A program made the translations under genes and the position numbers. From Flavobacteriaceae bacterium (lineage in GTDB: Bacteria > Bacteroidota > Bacteroidia > Flavobacteriales > Flavobacteriaceae), in assembly GCA_947371275.1 (NCBI GenBank), contig CANBOV010000026.1, positions 1-35,325 of the forward strand: a stretch of DNA of 35,325 nt. Direction: 5' to 3'. The notes under the pieces were generated by a model. That model was given only the letters and a program-made list of their open reading frames with translations. It had not been told where the DNA came from and searched no databases. Shown one piece after another: positions 1-9,798 of the stretch. Position 1 is the first letter of the stretch; each line of letters opens with the position of its first letter.

Positions 1-2
1 TA

Positions 3-3000
3 GATGCCCTACAAATTCCTTTGAACAAAACACAAATTAAAGGGCTTTTGGGATCCTCATTATCGTTTGTTTTTCAAGCAATTTTTAAGCAAAGTGACAA
101 ACCGTTTTTACTTATTTTAAATGAAAAAGAAGAAGCAGCCTATTACTTAAACGATTTGGAACAATTAATTGGCGCAAATGATGTGCTATTTTATCCTAGT
201 TCTTATCGTCGCCCTTATCAAATTGAAGAAACTGATAATGCTAATGTTTTATTGCGTTCAGAGGTGTTGAACCGAATTAATTCACGTAAAAAACCTGCAG
301 TAATTGTTACCTATCCCGAAGCGCTGTTTGAAAAAGTAGTGACGCGAAAAGAATTGGACAAAAACACGTTGAAAATAGCTGTTGGTGATCAAGTCTCAAT
401 TGATTTTATAAATGAAGTTTTATTCGAATACGAATTCAAACGCGTTGATTTTATTACAGAACCAGGAGAGTTTTCGGTACGCGGCGGAATTCTTGATGTC
501 TTCTCTTTTTCGAATGACAATCCTTACCGAATAGAGTTTTTTGGCAATGAAGTAGACAGCATTAGGACCTTTGATGTAGCCACACAACTTTCGGTGGAGC
601 AGCAAAACAAGATTACCATCATACCTAATTTGGAAAATAAATTCATCAAAGAAAATCGTGAAAGCTTCCTTGATTACATTAGCAATAAAACTATTTTATG
701 CATTGAAAACACAGAGTTTCTAACATCACAATTAGATAAACTATTCAGCAAAGCAATCGAAACATTTGATAAACTATCCAAAGATGTAAAACATGCTTCT
801 CCAGAACATTTATTCTTGAATCAAGAAACGTTTTTGCATAAAGCCTTAGATTTTTCAATAATTGAATTATCCGATAATAGTATTTTCAAAACAATTAAAA
901 CTTTTGAATATCATATACAACCTCAACCTTCCTTTAACAAACAATTTGATTTGTTGCTGAATAATTTGAGCGATAATCATTTTAACGGCTATACTAATTA
1001 TTTATTTTGTTCGAATGAAGGACAAGCCAATCGTTTTCATGATATCTTCGAAAGTTTAGACGAAGCCAATCATGAAAATATCCTTAAGCAATACCATACC
1101 ATTGTTTCTTCATTATATCAAGGCTTTATTGACGAAGAAAACCAAATAACCTGCTATACTGACCATCAAATTTTTGAGCGTTACCACAAGTTCAAAATCA
1201 AAAATGGCTATTCTAAAAAACAAACTTTAACATTAAAAGAGCTTAATTCTTTATCTGTTGGTGATTATGTAACGCATATTGATCATGGCATTGGTAAATT
1301 TGGTGGATTGCAGAAAATTCAGGTAGAAGGAAAAACACAAGAAGCCATTAAACTAGTATATGCTGATAACGACATAGTATATGTAAGTATACATTCGCTC
1401 CATAAAATTTCTAAATACAGTGGTAAAGACGGTACACCTCCTAAGATATATAAACTCGGTTCTAATGCTTGGAAGGTTTTAAAACAAAAAACAAAAGCAC
1501 GCGTAAAACACATTGCTTTTAACTTAATTCAGCTCTATGCAAAACGTAGATTAGAAAAAGGATTTTCCTTTGCACCCGACAGTTACTTGCAAAAAGAATT
1601 GGAAAGTTCTTTTATTTATGAAGACACACCTGATCAAATTACAGCTACTCAAGATGTAAAAGCCGATATGGAAAAAGACCGCCCTATGGATCGACTAGTT
1701 TGTGGTGATGTAGGTTTCGGGAAAACAGAAGTAGCTATTCGTGCTGCTTTCAAAGCAGTTGACAACAGTAAACAAGTAGCTGTTTTGGTTCCTACAACGA
1801 TTTTAGCTTATCAACATTATCGAACTTTTACCGAACGGTTAAAAGAAATGCCTGTTCGAGTAGGATACCTCAACCGATTTAGAACTTCTAAGCAAAAAGC
1901 CCAAACCTTGGAAGAATTAGCCGCTGGTAAATTGGATATTATCATAGGTACTCATCAATTAGTCAACAAAAATGTAGTCTTTAAAGATTTGGGGCTGTTA
2001 ATCGTCGACGAAGAACAAAAGTTTGGTGTTAATGTTAAAGACAAACTGAAAACCATTGCCGCTAATGTAGATACACTGACATTAACTGCTACGCCTATCC
2101 CAAGAACCTTGCAATTTTCATTAATGGCAGCTCGGGATTTATCTGTAATAACTACCCCGCCTCCTAATCGATATCCTATAGATTCGCAAGTAGTTGGGTT
2201 TAATGAAGAGTTGATACGCGATGCGATTTCTTATGAAATACAGCGAAACGGTCAAGTTTTCTTTATCAATAACCGCATTGAAAACATAAAAGAAATTGCC
2301 GGAATGATTCAGCGACTAGTTCCCGATGCTCGTGTGGGTATTGGACACGGACAAATGGAAGGTACAAAACTGGAAGAGCTGATGCTTGGTTTTATGAACG
2401 GCGATTTTGATGTCTTAGTAGCTACTACTATTATCGAGAGCGGATTAGATGTCCCTAATGCTAATACTATTTTCATTAACAATGCCAATAATTTTGGCCT
2501 TTCAGATTTACATCAAATGCGAGGTCGAGTAGGTCGTAGTAACAAGAAAGCTTTTTGTTATTTTATTTGCCCACCTTATTCAGCCATGACAGATGATGCT
2601 CGTAAACGCATACAAGCATTGGAACAATTCAGCGAATTGGGAAGCGGATTTAATATTGCAATGAAGGATTTAGAGATTCGCGGTGCAGGAGATTTATTAG
2701 GTGGTGAACAAAGCGGCTTCATCAATGAGATTGGTTTTGAAACTTATCAAAAAATAATGAATGAAGCCATTGAAGAATTAAAAGAAAATGAATTCAAAGA
2801 CCTTTATGATGATGGCACTGATGATGAAAATAAAAAATATGTAAAAGATTTACAGATTGACACCGACTTTGAATTACTTTTCCCCGATGAATACATCAAT
2901 AACATATCAGAGCGATTGAATTTGTATAATGAGCTAGGTGCTATCAATGACGAATCTAGTTTATTGGCGTATGAAACCAAATTAATTGACCGTTTTGGAG

Positions 3001-3305
3001 CCTTACCTAAAGAAGCCAAAGGACTACTCAACAGCATCCGCATCAAATGGATAGCTACTCAAATGGGGATAGAGCGAATCGTGATGAAACAAGGGAAACT
3101 GATTGGCTATTTTGTGTCAGACCAACAATCTGCCTATTATAATTCAAAACAGTTCAGACATATGTTACAGTTTGTCCAACAGCACGGTAATCTGTGTAAA
3201 ATGAAAGAGAAGGAAACCAAAAATGGATTGCGATTATTACTCACTTTTGACAATGTGAAATCCATTTCTAGAGCATTGGAATATATGGAACTAATGAAGG
3301 CTTAA
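3..3305 (+). CDS. mfd: Transcription-repair coupling factor Mfd (5' end outside window)
   Basis: Mfd is a cytoplasmic ATP-driven translocase that removes RNA polymerase stalled at DNA damage and recruits UvrA for nucleotide excision repair. Numbered from a TTG at 21, the protein shows a UvrB-like N-terminal half, a CarD-like RNA-polymerase-interacting domain near residues 407-470, and a superfamily 2 motor. The motor has Walker A GDVGFGKTE near 563-571, DEEQ at 663-666 and the motif VI segment QMRGRVGRS near 831. The C-terminal TRCF domain runs to about 1090. The frame is open without a stop back to base 3, so the TTG is probably internal and a few dozen N-terminal residues lie outside. The gene converges on the protease gene and ends inside a strong hairpin. 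Identity is certain from the motor plus the interacting domain. Confidence 0.97.
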   Translation, partial: DALQIPLNKTQIKGLLGSSLSFVFQAIFKQSDKPFLLILNEKEEAAYYLNDLEQLIGANDVLFYPSSYRRPYQIEETDNANVLLRSEVLNRINSRKKPAVIVTYPEALFEKVVTRKELDKNTLKIAVGDQVSIDFINEVLFEYEFKRVDFITEPGEFSVRGGILDVFSFSNDNPYRIEFFGNEVDSIRTFDVATQLSVEQQNKITIIPNLENKFIKENRESFLDYISNKTILCIENTEFLTSQLDKLFSKAIETFDKLSKDVKHASPEHLFLNQETFLHKALDFSIIELSDNSIFKTIKTFEYHIQPQPSFNKQFDLLLNNLSDNHFNGYTNYLFCSNEGQANRFHDIFESLDEANHENILKQYHTIVSSLYQGFIDEENQITCYTDHQIFERYHKFKIKNGYSKKQTLTLKELNSLSVGDYVTHIDHGIGKFGGLQKIQVEGKTQEAIKLVYADNDIVYVSIHSLHKISKYSGKDGTPPKIYKLGSNAWKVLKQKTKARVKHIAFNLIQLYAKRRLEKGFSFAPDSYLQKELESSFIYEDTPDQITATQDVKADMEKDRPMDRLVCGDVGFGKTEVAIRAAFKAVDNSKQVAVLVPTTILAYQHYRTFTERLKEMPVRVGYLNRFRTSKQKAQTLEELAAGKLDIIIGTHQLVNKNVVFKDLGLLIVDEEQKFGVNVKDKLKTIAANVDTLTLTATPIPRTLQFSLMAARDLSVITTPPPNRYPIDSQVVGFNEELIRDAISYEIQRNGQVFFINNRIENIKEIAGMIQRLVPDARVGIGHGQMEGTKLEELMLGFMNGDFDVLVATTIIESGLDVPNANTIFINNANNFGLSDLHQMRGRVGRSNKKAFCYFICPPYSAMTDDARKRIQALEQFSELGSGFNIAMKDLEIRGAGDLLGGEQSGFINEIGFETYQKIMNEAIEELKENEFKDLYDDGTDDENKKYVKDLQIDTDFELLFPDEYINNISERLNLYNELGAINDESSLLAYETKLIDRFGALPKEAKGLLNSIRIKWIATQMGIERIVMKQGKLIGYFVSDQQSAYYNSKQFRHMLQFVQQHGNLCKMKEKETKNGLRLLLTFDNVKSISRALEYMELMKA

Positions 3306-3346
3306 CAGTAAAAGACCTCTCTATTAGAAAGGTCTTTTACTGTTAA
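3302..3346. terminator. Bidirectional terminator between mfd and protease gene
   Basis: A 17-base perfect inverted repeat has arms at 3302-3318 and 3330-3346 and an 11-base loop. It starts inside the mfd stop codon and lies just beyond the 3' end of the convergent minus-strand gene. The T-run is weak on both sides, but the long stem between convergent genes fits a shared terminator. Confidence 0.8.
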
Positions 3347-3359
3347 AAAGGTGGAGTAT

Positions 3360-5540
3360 TTATAACTTTAAAATCTTAAAATTAGCCTCCTTATCATTGA
3401 ATTTTATGGTAAAGAAATAAGTGCCTGAAGCAAATTTTGAAATATCTATATTTGCATTTAATTCATTTAATTTTTGACCAAATAATAGTTGCCCTTGAAC
3501 ATTATAAATGGCGATTTCTGTAATCGTGTCTTTAGAAGAAATAGCTACTTTCCCCGTAGTTGGATTAGGATAATAACTAAAATCTATGAAATCGTTACTA
3601 TTTTCACCTAAAGAACCTGTACACGTTATATTGGCTACCCAACCGGATCTGTTTTCGGCCTGATCAGAATAAAATTTAAAGGTTAACGCACCTGTCGAAT
3701 GTGTAGAATTAAAAACGCCTGGATTTCCCGTTCCTGATAATCCACCAGAGGTTAAATCAGGGTAAAATTCGTCTGGACCATTATAAATATAAAGAAAGTC
3801 AAACGTGCTCTCTAAATTAAAACTGGTAAAACTTGCCTTTATTTTTAAACCTGTACCAGTAGGCATCATAGTTCTTACCCATGATTCCATGTCGGAATAA
3901 TTAGAAGTACTACCACCTGTGTCCGTAAAAATAAAATTACAAAGATTGGTATTTGAGGTCGCAAATATCTTTTCTTTACTAGAAGAAATAGCATCTCCTA
4001 AACAAACAGGTCTTACACGAACAACATAATATGTGTTTGGATTTAGCCCTGAAACGCTGTAGCTTGTTGTTGTTAGAGTATTCCATACTATATTTGTTGA
4101 TGAAAATGGTGTTACTGAAACTTGCCATGAAGTGGCATTTCCTGCTTCATTCCATGTTATAGACACTGCATTATTAGTAATGTCGGATACTGCTATATCG
4201 GTTACCATATTGATACAAGTATTGATACAGTCTGTACTTAAACAAGTTGAATTATTAACTGTATCAAGTATTAACGATGCAGGTTGTGGCCCAAATCCAT
4301 TTGCCAAATTAATCCCAATTCCTGCAACTAAATGGCAATAACTCATAATCGTCCCTCCTTCATTTCCTTGAGGTAATGGACCCGTTGCACAATTCCCTTC
4401 AGTATACTGTGTATTGGCCGTAGGTCCACAGCCATCTATTGCTGTATTATTGCCATTCCAATAACATCCATGAGTATGTGGCGACCCTAAAAGATGTCCT
4501 AACTCATGCGTCATTACCTGTACCGTCCATGAAAAAGTAGGCACTGTTGCATAATCAATATCAACATCTGAATAACTATAGTTGTTTTGTGAACATAAGC
4601 CATTTATGGCTATGGCGACCCCTCCTAATCCTCCTGGATCTATTCCAACTAGCTGACCCAAATCCCCATCAAAAATTGGAGTATTAGCTGCAAAAGCAGA
4701 TAAATACTCGTAAGAAGTAGTGCCGATTCCATTATATGGATCTTGTACAGTCCAAATATAAACCGATTTTAATGCTACCGATATTCCATCATTATCATAC
4801 AGTGTTTGAATATTATTAAATACAGAAGTTAACCAATTAGTTGTATCTGTTTCATTACTGTTATTAATTGAAAAAAGATCATAATCTACTTCAAAATAAA
4901 TACTCGCACACCTTGTACTGAGGGCGCTTTTTGAAGATGACTTATTTGTTGAAGGTAATAATTCACTTTCTTTCACATGACAGTCAAATTGATTTAAAAC
5001 ATTCATTTTTGCATCTGAATAGACAATATATTTTGTTTGATTTTCTTTATTTTTTAATTTACCAATTACAATATTTCCCAATGTTGGACTTGAAAAAATT
5101 CCACTACATTCACCATTAAAAAAATTAAATGTAGCAACCGATTTATTGTCTCCCTTTATAATTCCTCGATAATAGAGCCCTAATTCATATTTAATATTCT
5201 TCCCTTTATCTGTATCCACATGAAATCCTTCTGCCGTAGGATTAACTCTATATAGCAATAAAGAAACTATATGATTTTGGAATGGAATAACTAACTCAAT
5301 GTATTCCTTTTTATCAGCTACTAGTTGATTTGTCTTTTGAATGTTTAACTTTGTTAAAGTAGCATCATTAACAACTTTGCTAATTTCCTCATCAGCGCCA
5401 TTTTTTCCTTCTATGAATACATTTATAGGGTCAAATACTATTCTAGAATTTTGCAGTTCAGATATTTTTTGAGCTATTTTATTTTGTGCAACCAGACATA
5501 CACAACTAAAAAGAGCATACCATAATAAATACTTTTTCAT
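3360..5540 (-). CDS. Secreted metzincin metalloprotease with FN3, CUB and T9SS sorting domains
   Basis: This is a predicted exported zinc endopeptidase of 726 residues. It starts with a signal peptide (two lysines, a hydrophobic stretch, then VAQ), followed by a propeptide-like region of about 185 residues. The reprolysin-like catalytic domain has the zinc motif HELGHLLGSPH at residues 345-355 and a downstream Met-turn GGTIMSYC. A fibronectin type III domain follows, then a CUB-like domain (FDFLYIYNGP). The last roughly 75 residues form a T9SS type A sorting domain beginning FSYYPNPTTGKV. Family knowledge predicts export by Sec, then passage through the outer membrane by T9SS with loss of the sorting domain. 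The gene stands alone. A TTG-N18-TAACTTTA element precedes it on the minus strand. The natural substrate cannot be told from sequence. Confidence 0.93.
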   Translation of the reverse strand: MKKYLLWYALFSCVCLVAQNKIAQKISELQNSRIVFDPINVFIEGKNGADEEISKVVNDATLTKLNIQKTNQLVADKKEYIELVIPFQNHIVSLLLYRVNPTAEGFHVDTDKGKNIKYELGLYYRGIIKGDNKSVATFNFFNGECSGIFSSPTLGNIVIGKLKNKENQTKYIVYSDAKMNVLNQFDCHVKESELLPSTNKSSSKSALSTRCASIYFEVDYDLFSINNSNETDTTNWLTSVFNNIQTLYDNDGISVALKSVYIWTVQDPYNGIGTTSYEYLSAFAANTPIFDGDLGQLVGIDPGGLGGVAIAINGLCSQNNYSYSDVDIDYATVPTFSWTVQVMTHELGHLLGSPHTHGCYWNGNNTAIDGCGPTANTQYTEGNCATGPLPQGNEGGTIMSYCHLVAGIGINLANGFGPQPASLILDTVNNSTCLSTDCINTCINMVTDIAVSDITNNAVSITWNEAGNATSWQVSVTPFSSTNIVWNTLTTTSYSVSGLNPNTYYVVRVRPVCLGDAISSSKEKIFATSNTNLCNFIFTDTGGSTSNYSDMESWVRTMMPTGTGLKIKASFTSFNLESTFDFLYIYNGPDEFYPDLTSGGLSGTGNPGVFNSTHSTGALTFKFYSDQAENRSGWVANITCTGSLGENSNDFIDFSYYPNPTTGKVAISSKDTITEIAIYNVQGQLLFGQKLNELNANIDISKFASGTYFFTIKFNDKEANFKILKL

Positions 5541-5559
5541 AGCGCTATATTATTTTTTG

Positions 5560-5588
5560 TAAAGTTATTGAAATTCAGTGGAAATCAA
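5560..5588 (-). promoter_or_regulatory. Candidate promoter of the metalloprotease gene
   Basis: On the minus strand a TTG (5586-5588) lies 18 bases before TAACTTTA (5560-5567). This differs from the Bacteroidota -7 consensus TAnnTTTG only in its last base. It sits about 20 bases before the start codon. Confidence 0.4.
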
Positions 5589-5617
5589 ATTATTGCTGAT
5601 ATTTTTAAAAGGTGTGA

Positions 5618-5977
5618 TTAAAAATGATAAAATGCATCTTCAATATGTTCCATTTTAAATTCATTATTTTCTTTATAAACCGAAATGATATCAAAACGCA
5701 CTTCAAAATCTAAATTATTAGAATTCACATAGGCATTAACGGCTTTTACTAATAGTCGAATTTTTTTTGTTTTTACAAACTCTTGTGGTAAACCAAAAGC
5801 AATACTTGAACGTGTTTTCACTTCAATTATAGCCAACACATTTTCTTTTTGAGCAATGATATCAATCTCTGCTTTTTGAAAAGTCCAATTTGTGTCTAAG
5901 ATTTTATAACCATTAAGTTGCAGTAAATCTACTGCTAACTTTTCGCCATACTTACCTAAATCATTGTGCTCTGCCAT
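5618..5977 (-). CDS. yraN: YraN family (UPF0102) nuclease-fold protein
   Basis: A protein of 119 residues, the usual family length. It has the conserved N-terminal pattern GKYGEKLAVDLLQLNGYKIL and the endonuclease-like core EIDIIAQ...LAIIEVKTR, with the acidic residues and lysine of a PD-(D/E)XK restriction-endonuclease-like fold. Family members are widespread and their role is poorly defined; a nuclease or Holliday-junction-related activity is inferred from the fold only. Its ATG begins on the base after the TAA of the upstream ldcA-like gene, so the two are almost certainly cotranscribed and possibly translationally coupled. Confidence 0.92.
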   Translation of the reverse strand: MAEHNDLGKYGEKLAVDLLQLNGYKILDTNWTFQKAEIDIIAQKENVLAIIEVKTRSSIAFGLPQEFVKTKKIRLLVKAVNAYVNSNNLDFEVRFDIISVYKENNEFKMEHIEDAFYHF

Positions 5978-6934
5978 TTATTCAAATATTATTTTGCTTT
6001 CAGTTGCTGATACAGATAGGGAAATTTGTCTCCCAAAAATCAAGGCCCGATTATCTTGAATATGTCCAGCAGGGAAATTATAAACAATAGGAATATCCAA
6101 TCCTGTTACAGCGTCTTCAATAATTTCCATTGCATTTCTCCCCCAAGGAATTTCATTGTCATTCATCTTAGTCATCCCGCCAACAATAATTCCTTTTAAA
6201 CTAGACAAACAGCCATTGCGTTTCAAATTCATCATCATTCGGTCTATATGATATAAATATTCATCCAAATCTTCAATAAACAAAATTTTATTATTGCAAT
6301 CAATTGCTGATTCAGAGCCTAACAAACTATACAGAATAGAAAGATTCCCCCCAACTAATTCGCCCTTAACTTGGCCTTGATGATTTAAAGCATCACATGT
6401 CAAAGTATAGGCTAATTGTTCTCCAAATAAGGCTTTGCAAAAAGAATCTTTGGCTTCTTCAGTCGCTCTGGCAACACTTACAGGCATGATGGCATGTAGT
6501 GACTCAAACCCCATTCTGTTTAAATGACTGTGTAATACCGTAACGTCACTAAACCCTATAATCCATTTCGGTGATTTTTTGAATTTAGTAAAATCTAACT
6601 TGTCAATTATCCTCACTGTCCCATAACCACCTCGAACACACCAAATTGCTTTAATGTTGGGATTATCCAATTGTTCTTGAAAATCGGCTGTGCGTTGCTC
6701 GTCTGTACCAGCCAATTGATAATAATCTAGTCCTATAGTTCTACCTAATTTTACTTTTAATCCCCACCCTTCTAACAAATCTATGGTAGGTTTCAAATTG
6801 TCTTCAATATTTTTACGTGCTGTTGAAACTATGGCAATAGTGTCGCCTTTTTGGAGATAGGGAGGTGTAATCATCTTTTTTTGTGAATAAGAAAAAATGG
6901 TGCTAAAATAAATTAAGATAAAAAATGTTCGCAT
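5978..6934 (-). CDS. LD-carboxypeptidase (peptidase family S66)
   Basis: Predicted murein tetrapeptide LD-carboxypeptidase, which trims the terminal D-alanine from recycled cell-wall peptides. From the ATG at 6934 the protein has 318 residues. Family S66 features are GDTIAIVSTA, CVRGGYGTVR near 99-108, the nucleophile serine in GFSDVT (S129), GGNLS, an acidic FIEDLDE segment and the catalytic-histidine region PAGHIQDNR. A longer frame reaches 6979. I prefer 6934 because a TACTTTTG box at 6967-6974 places transcription start near 6960, and because this start gives a short hydrophobic signal-like N-terminus. A start at MITPPYLQKGD (cytoplasmic form) remains possible. It is followed directly by yraN. 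Confidence 0.9.
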   Translation of the reverse strand: MRTFFILIYFSTIFSYSQKKMITPPYLQKGDTIAIVSTARKNIEDNLKPTIDLLEGWGLKVKLGRTIGLDYYQLAGTDEQRTADFQEQLDNPNIKAIWCVRGGYGTVRIIDKLDFTKFKKSPKWIIGFSDVTVLHSHLNRMGFESLHAIMPVSVARATEEAKDSFCKALFGEQLAYTLTCDALNHQGQVKGELVGGNLSILYSLLGSESAIDCNNKILFIEDLDEYLYHIDRMMMNLKRNGCLSSLKGIIVGGMTKMNDNEIPWGRNAMEIIEDAVTGLDIPIVYNFPAGHIQDNRALIFGRQISLSVSATESKIIFE

Positions 6935-6966
6935 TAATCCTTTAAAGTTACTATAATTGGCTGTTT

Positions 6967-6974
6967 CAAAAGTA
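6967..6974 (-). promoter_or_regulatory. -7 box (TACTTTTG) for the ldcA-yraN operon
   Basis: A perfect match to the Bacteroidota TAnnTTTG element on the minus strand, 33 bases before the preferred ldcA start. No clear -33 TTG is seen at the usual distance. Confidence 0.5.
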
Positions 6975-7015
6975 AACAAATCAAAAATTAATTCGGGTTT
7001 TCATCCCTAAAAACT

Positions 7016-7023
7016 TATTTTTG
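7016..7023 (+). promoter_or_regulatory. -7 box (TATTTTTG) for metG
   Basis: A perfect TAnnTTTG match. Predicted transcription start is near 7030, only about 12 bases before the ATG at 7042. This excludes the TTG at 7021 as a start codon. Confidence 0.55.
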
Positions 7024-7041
7024 CTGTCTATATTAAAGATT

Positions 7042-9099
7042 ATGACAGCAAATCCTAAACGATATACTATTACCGCAGCATTACCTTATACTAATGGCCC
7101 TATTCATATTGGTCATTTGGCTGGTGTATATGTCCCATCTGACATATATACACGCTATTTACGATTACAAGGAAAAGATGTAGTCTTCATCTGTGGCAGC
7201 GATGAACACGGGGTAGCTATTTCCATGAAAGCCAAAAAAGAAGGCATTACACCACAACAGGTTATAGATAAATACGATAGTATTATTCGTCAATCGTTTA
7301 TTGATTTTGGTATTTCATTTGATAATTATTCTAGAACTTCCTCGAAAGTTCATCATGATACTGCTTCTGATTTTTTTAGGAATTTATATGACAAAGGAGA
7401 TTTTATAGAAGAAGTAACTGAACAATTGTATGATGCCAAAGCAGATCAATTTTTGGCGGACCGTTTTGTAATAGGTACTTGTCCCAAATGCGAAAATCCA
7501 GAAGCATACGGCGACCAATGTGAACGTTGTGGTTCTACGCTAAACGCTACCGATTTAATTAATCCGAAGTCAACCATTACTGGCGAAACTCCTATTTTAA
7601 AATCAACTAAACACTGGTTTTTACCACTAGACAGATATCAAGACTTTTTAAGAAAATGGATATTAATTGACCATGCAAGAGATTGGAAAACGAATGTCCT
7701 TGGACAAGTTAAATCTTGGCTAGATGATGGTTTAAAGCCTAGAGCAGTTACACGTGATTTAGATTGGGGTATTGATGTACCAGTTGCTGGAGCAGAAGGA
7801 AAAAAATTATATGTATGGTTTGATGCCCCTATTGGTTATATTTCATCTACCAAAGAATGGGCAACTAGAGAAGGTAAAAAATGGGAACCTTACTGGAAGG
7901 ATTCAGAAACTAAATTGGTTCACTTTATTGGGAAAGACAACATCGTTTTTCATTGCATTATTTTTCCAGCCATGTTAAAAGCAGAAGGTAGTTATATATT
8001 GCCTGATAATGTCCCCGCAAATGAATTCCTTAATTTAGAAGGTAATAAATTGTCAACTTCTAAAAACTGGGCGGTTTGGCTGCACGAATATCTTATCGAT
8101 TTTCCAAACAAGCAAGATGCTTTGCGATATGCCTTAACCGCCAATGCCCCAGAAACAAAAGATAATGACTTTACTTGGAAAGATTTCCAAGCCAGAAACA
8201 ATAATGAATTGGCCGCTGTTTTCGGAAACTTCATTAATAGAGTGGTTGTATTAACAAATAAATACTATAATGGTATTGTTTCTTCACCTAATGAATTTTC
8301 AGAGGTAGACAATCAAACTTTAGCTGAATTAAAAGCCTATCCTGCTGTGATAGGGTCTTCTATAGAGCGCTACCGCTTTAGAGAAGCCCTTGGGGAATTA
8401 ATGAATGTAGCTCGTTTAGGCAATAAATACCTAGCGGACGAAGAGCCTTGGAAAATGATAAAAACTAATCCGGAACGAGTACAAACGCAAATGTATGTGG
8501 CAATGCAAATTGCTGCGGCATTGAGTGTATTATCTGAACCCTTCTTACCTTTCACAGCGGCTAAATTAAAAACCATCTTAAAAGCAAATAATTTAAAATG
8601 GAATACCGTTTCAGAAACATCTGATTTACTTCAAGCAAGCCACCAAATTGGCGATGCCGAAATTTTATTTGCTCAAATTGAAGATGCTGAAATACAAAAT
8701 CAAATCGATAAACTTGAAACTACAAAAAAAACCAATCTAATGGATACTATGATAGTAGAATCTCAAAAAGCAACTTCTACATTTGAAGATTTTACTAAAT
8801 TAGATTTGCGTGTGGGAACCATTTTAGAAGCCGAAAAAATGCCAAAAGCCAATAAATTATTAGTCTTAAAAGTAGACACTGGCATGGATGTACGGACTAT
8901 TGTTTCAGGAATTGCAGAAAATTTTTCACCGGAAGAAGTTATTGGAAAAAAAGTAACCGTTTTGGTTAATCTAGCGCCAAGAGCTTTAAGAGGTGTTGAA
9001 AGTCAAGGAATGATTTTAATGACCACTGATACTCAAGGCAAATTAGTTTTCGTCAATCCAGATTCCGACGGCGTGAATAATGGATCTTTGATAAGTTAA
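7042..9099 (+). CDS. metG: Methionyl-tRNA synthetase
   Basis: A class I aminoacyl-tRNA synthetase that charges tRNA-Met with methionine in the cytoplasm. It has 685 residues from the ATG at 7042. Visible signatures are HIGH at 22-25, a zinc knuckle with cysteines 147, 150, 160 and 163, and the KMSKS-equivalent KLSTSK at 336-341. An anticodon-binding helical domain follows. From about residue 583 to the end is an EMAP-II/Trbp111-like tRNA-binding domain ([19 protein letters not shown]), which in other bacteria promotes dimerisation. An upstream in-frame TTG at 7021 overlaps the predicted -7 box and was rejected as the start. A HAD hydrolase gene follows after 8 bases, so cotranscription is likely. 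Confidence 0.97.
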   Translation: MTANPKRYTITAALPYTNGPIHIGHLAGVYVPSDIYTRYLRLQGKDVVFICGSDEHGVAISMKAKKEGITPQQVIDKYDSIIRQSFIDFGISFDNYSRTSSKVHHDTASDFFRNLYDKGDFIEEVTEQLYDAKADQFLADRFVIGTCPKCENPEAYGDQCERCGSTLNATDLINPKSTITGETPILKSTKHWFLPLDRYQDFLRKWILIDHARDWKTNVLGQVKSWLDDGLKPRAVTRDLDWGIDVPVAGAEGKKLYVWFDAPIGYISSTKEWATREGKKWEPYWKDSETKLVHFIGKDNIVFHCIIFPAMLKAEGSYILPDNVPANEFLNLEGNKLSTSKNWAVWLHEYLIDFPNKQDALRYALTANAPETKDNDFTWKDFQARNNNELAAVFGNFINRVVVLTNKYYNGIVSSPNEFSEVDNQTLAELKAYPAVIGSSIERYRFREALGELMNVARLGNKYLADEEPWKMIKTNPERVQTQMYVAMQIAAALSVLSEPFLPFTAAKLKTILKANNLKWNTVSETSDLLQASHQIGDAEILFAQIEDAEIQNQIDKLETTKKTNLMDTMIVESQKATSTFEDFTKLDLRVGTILEAEKMPKANKLLVLKVDTGMDVRTIVSGIAENFSPEEVIGKKVTVLVNLAPRALRGVESQGMILMTTDTQGKLVFVNPDSDGVNNGSLIS

Positions 9100-9107
9100 T
9101 AAACACT

Positions 9108-9797
9108 ATGAATCTAAAAATAATCGCTTTTGATGCAGATGACACATTGTTTGCCAATGAACCTTATTTTCAGGAAACTGAATATAAGTTTTGCGAACTA
9201 ATGTCGAGCTATTTACCACAACATTCCCTTTCCCAAGAATTGTATAAGACTGAAATTGATAATTTAGATTTATATGGTTATGGTATAAAAGGATATACCC
9301 TTTCGATGTTAGAAGCTGCAATCAAAATTTCTTGTAACACTTTATCTATAGAAGCAGTTAGCAAGATAATTGATTTAGGGAAAGAGCTACTGCAAAAACC
9401 AATAGAATTACTTGATGGTGTTGAAGACACCTTAAAAGCCTTACATGGAAAATACAAACTCATTGTAGCTACTAAAGGTGATTTAAAAGACCAACAACGT
9501 AAATTACACGACTCAGGATTAGGTCCTTATTTTCATCATATTGAAGTCATGGCGGATAAGCAAAAACTAAATTATCAAAAACTATTGACGCGTTTAGAAA
9601 TTATGCCGGAGGAATTTTTTATGATTGGAAATTCTTTAAAGTCTGATGTATTACCGGTTTTAGAAATTGGAGGTCATGCTGTTCATATTCCTTTCCATAC
9701 CACTTGGGAACACGAAAAAATTGGTCATACAATTGAACATCCTAACTTTAAGACAATTGACAAAATTTCAGATGTACTCCCTTTTTTGCTAAAATAA
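9108..9797 (+). CDS. HAD family hydrolase
   Basis: A predicted haloacid-dehalogenase-type phosphatase of 229 residues. Motif I is FDADDTL near the N-terminus (nucleophile Asp plus the second Asp). Motif II is VATKGD, a lysine lies around MADKQKLNY, and motif IV is GNSLKSD. A helical cap of about 80 residues sits between motifs I and II, as in subfamily I (YjjG/phosphoglycolate-phosphatase-like) enzymes. The substrate cannot be assigned; a small phosphorylated metabolite is the family expectation. It lies 8 bases after metG, and its stop is separated by one base from the GTG of the next gene. Confidence 0.9.
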   Translation: MNLKIIAFDADDTLFANEPYFQETEYKFCELMSSYLPQHSLSQELYKTEIDNLDLYGYGIKGYTLSMLEAAIKISCNTLSIEAVSKIIDLGKELLQKPIELLDGVEDTLKALHGKYKLIVATKGDLKDQQRKLHDSGLGPYFHHIEVMADKQKLNYQKLLTRLEIMPEEFFMIGNSLKSDVLPVLEIGGHAVHIPFHTTWEHEKIGHTIEHPNFKTIDKISDVLPFLLK

Positions 9798-9798
9798 C

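Noticed and set aside
3302..3346. Possible mobile-element inverted repeat
   Set aside because: A single hairpin between convergent genes, no transposase or target duplication; a terminator explains it.
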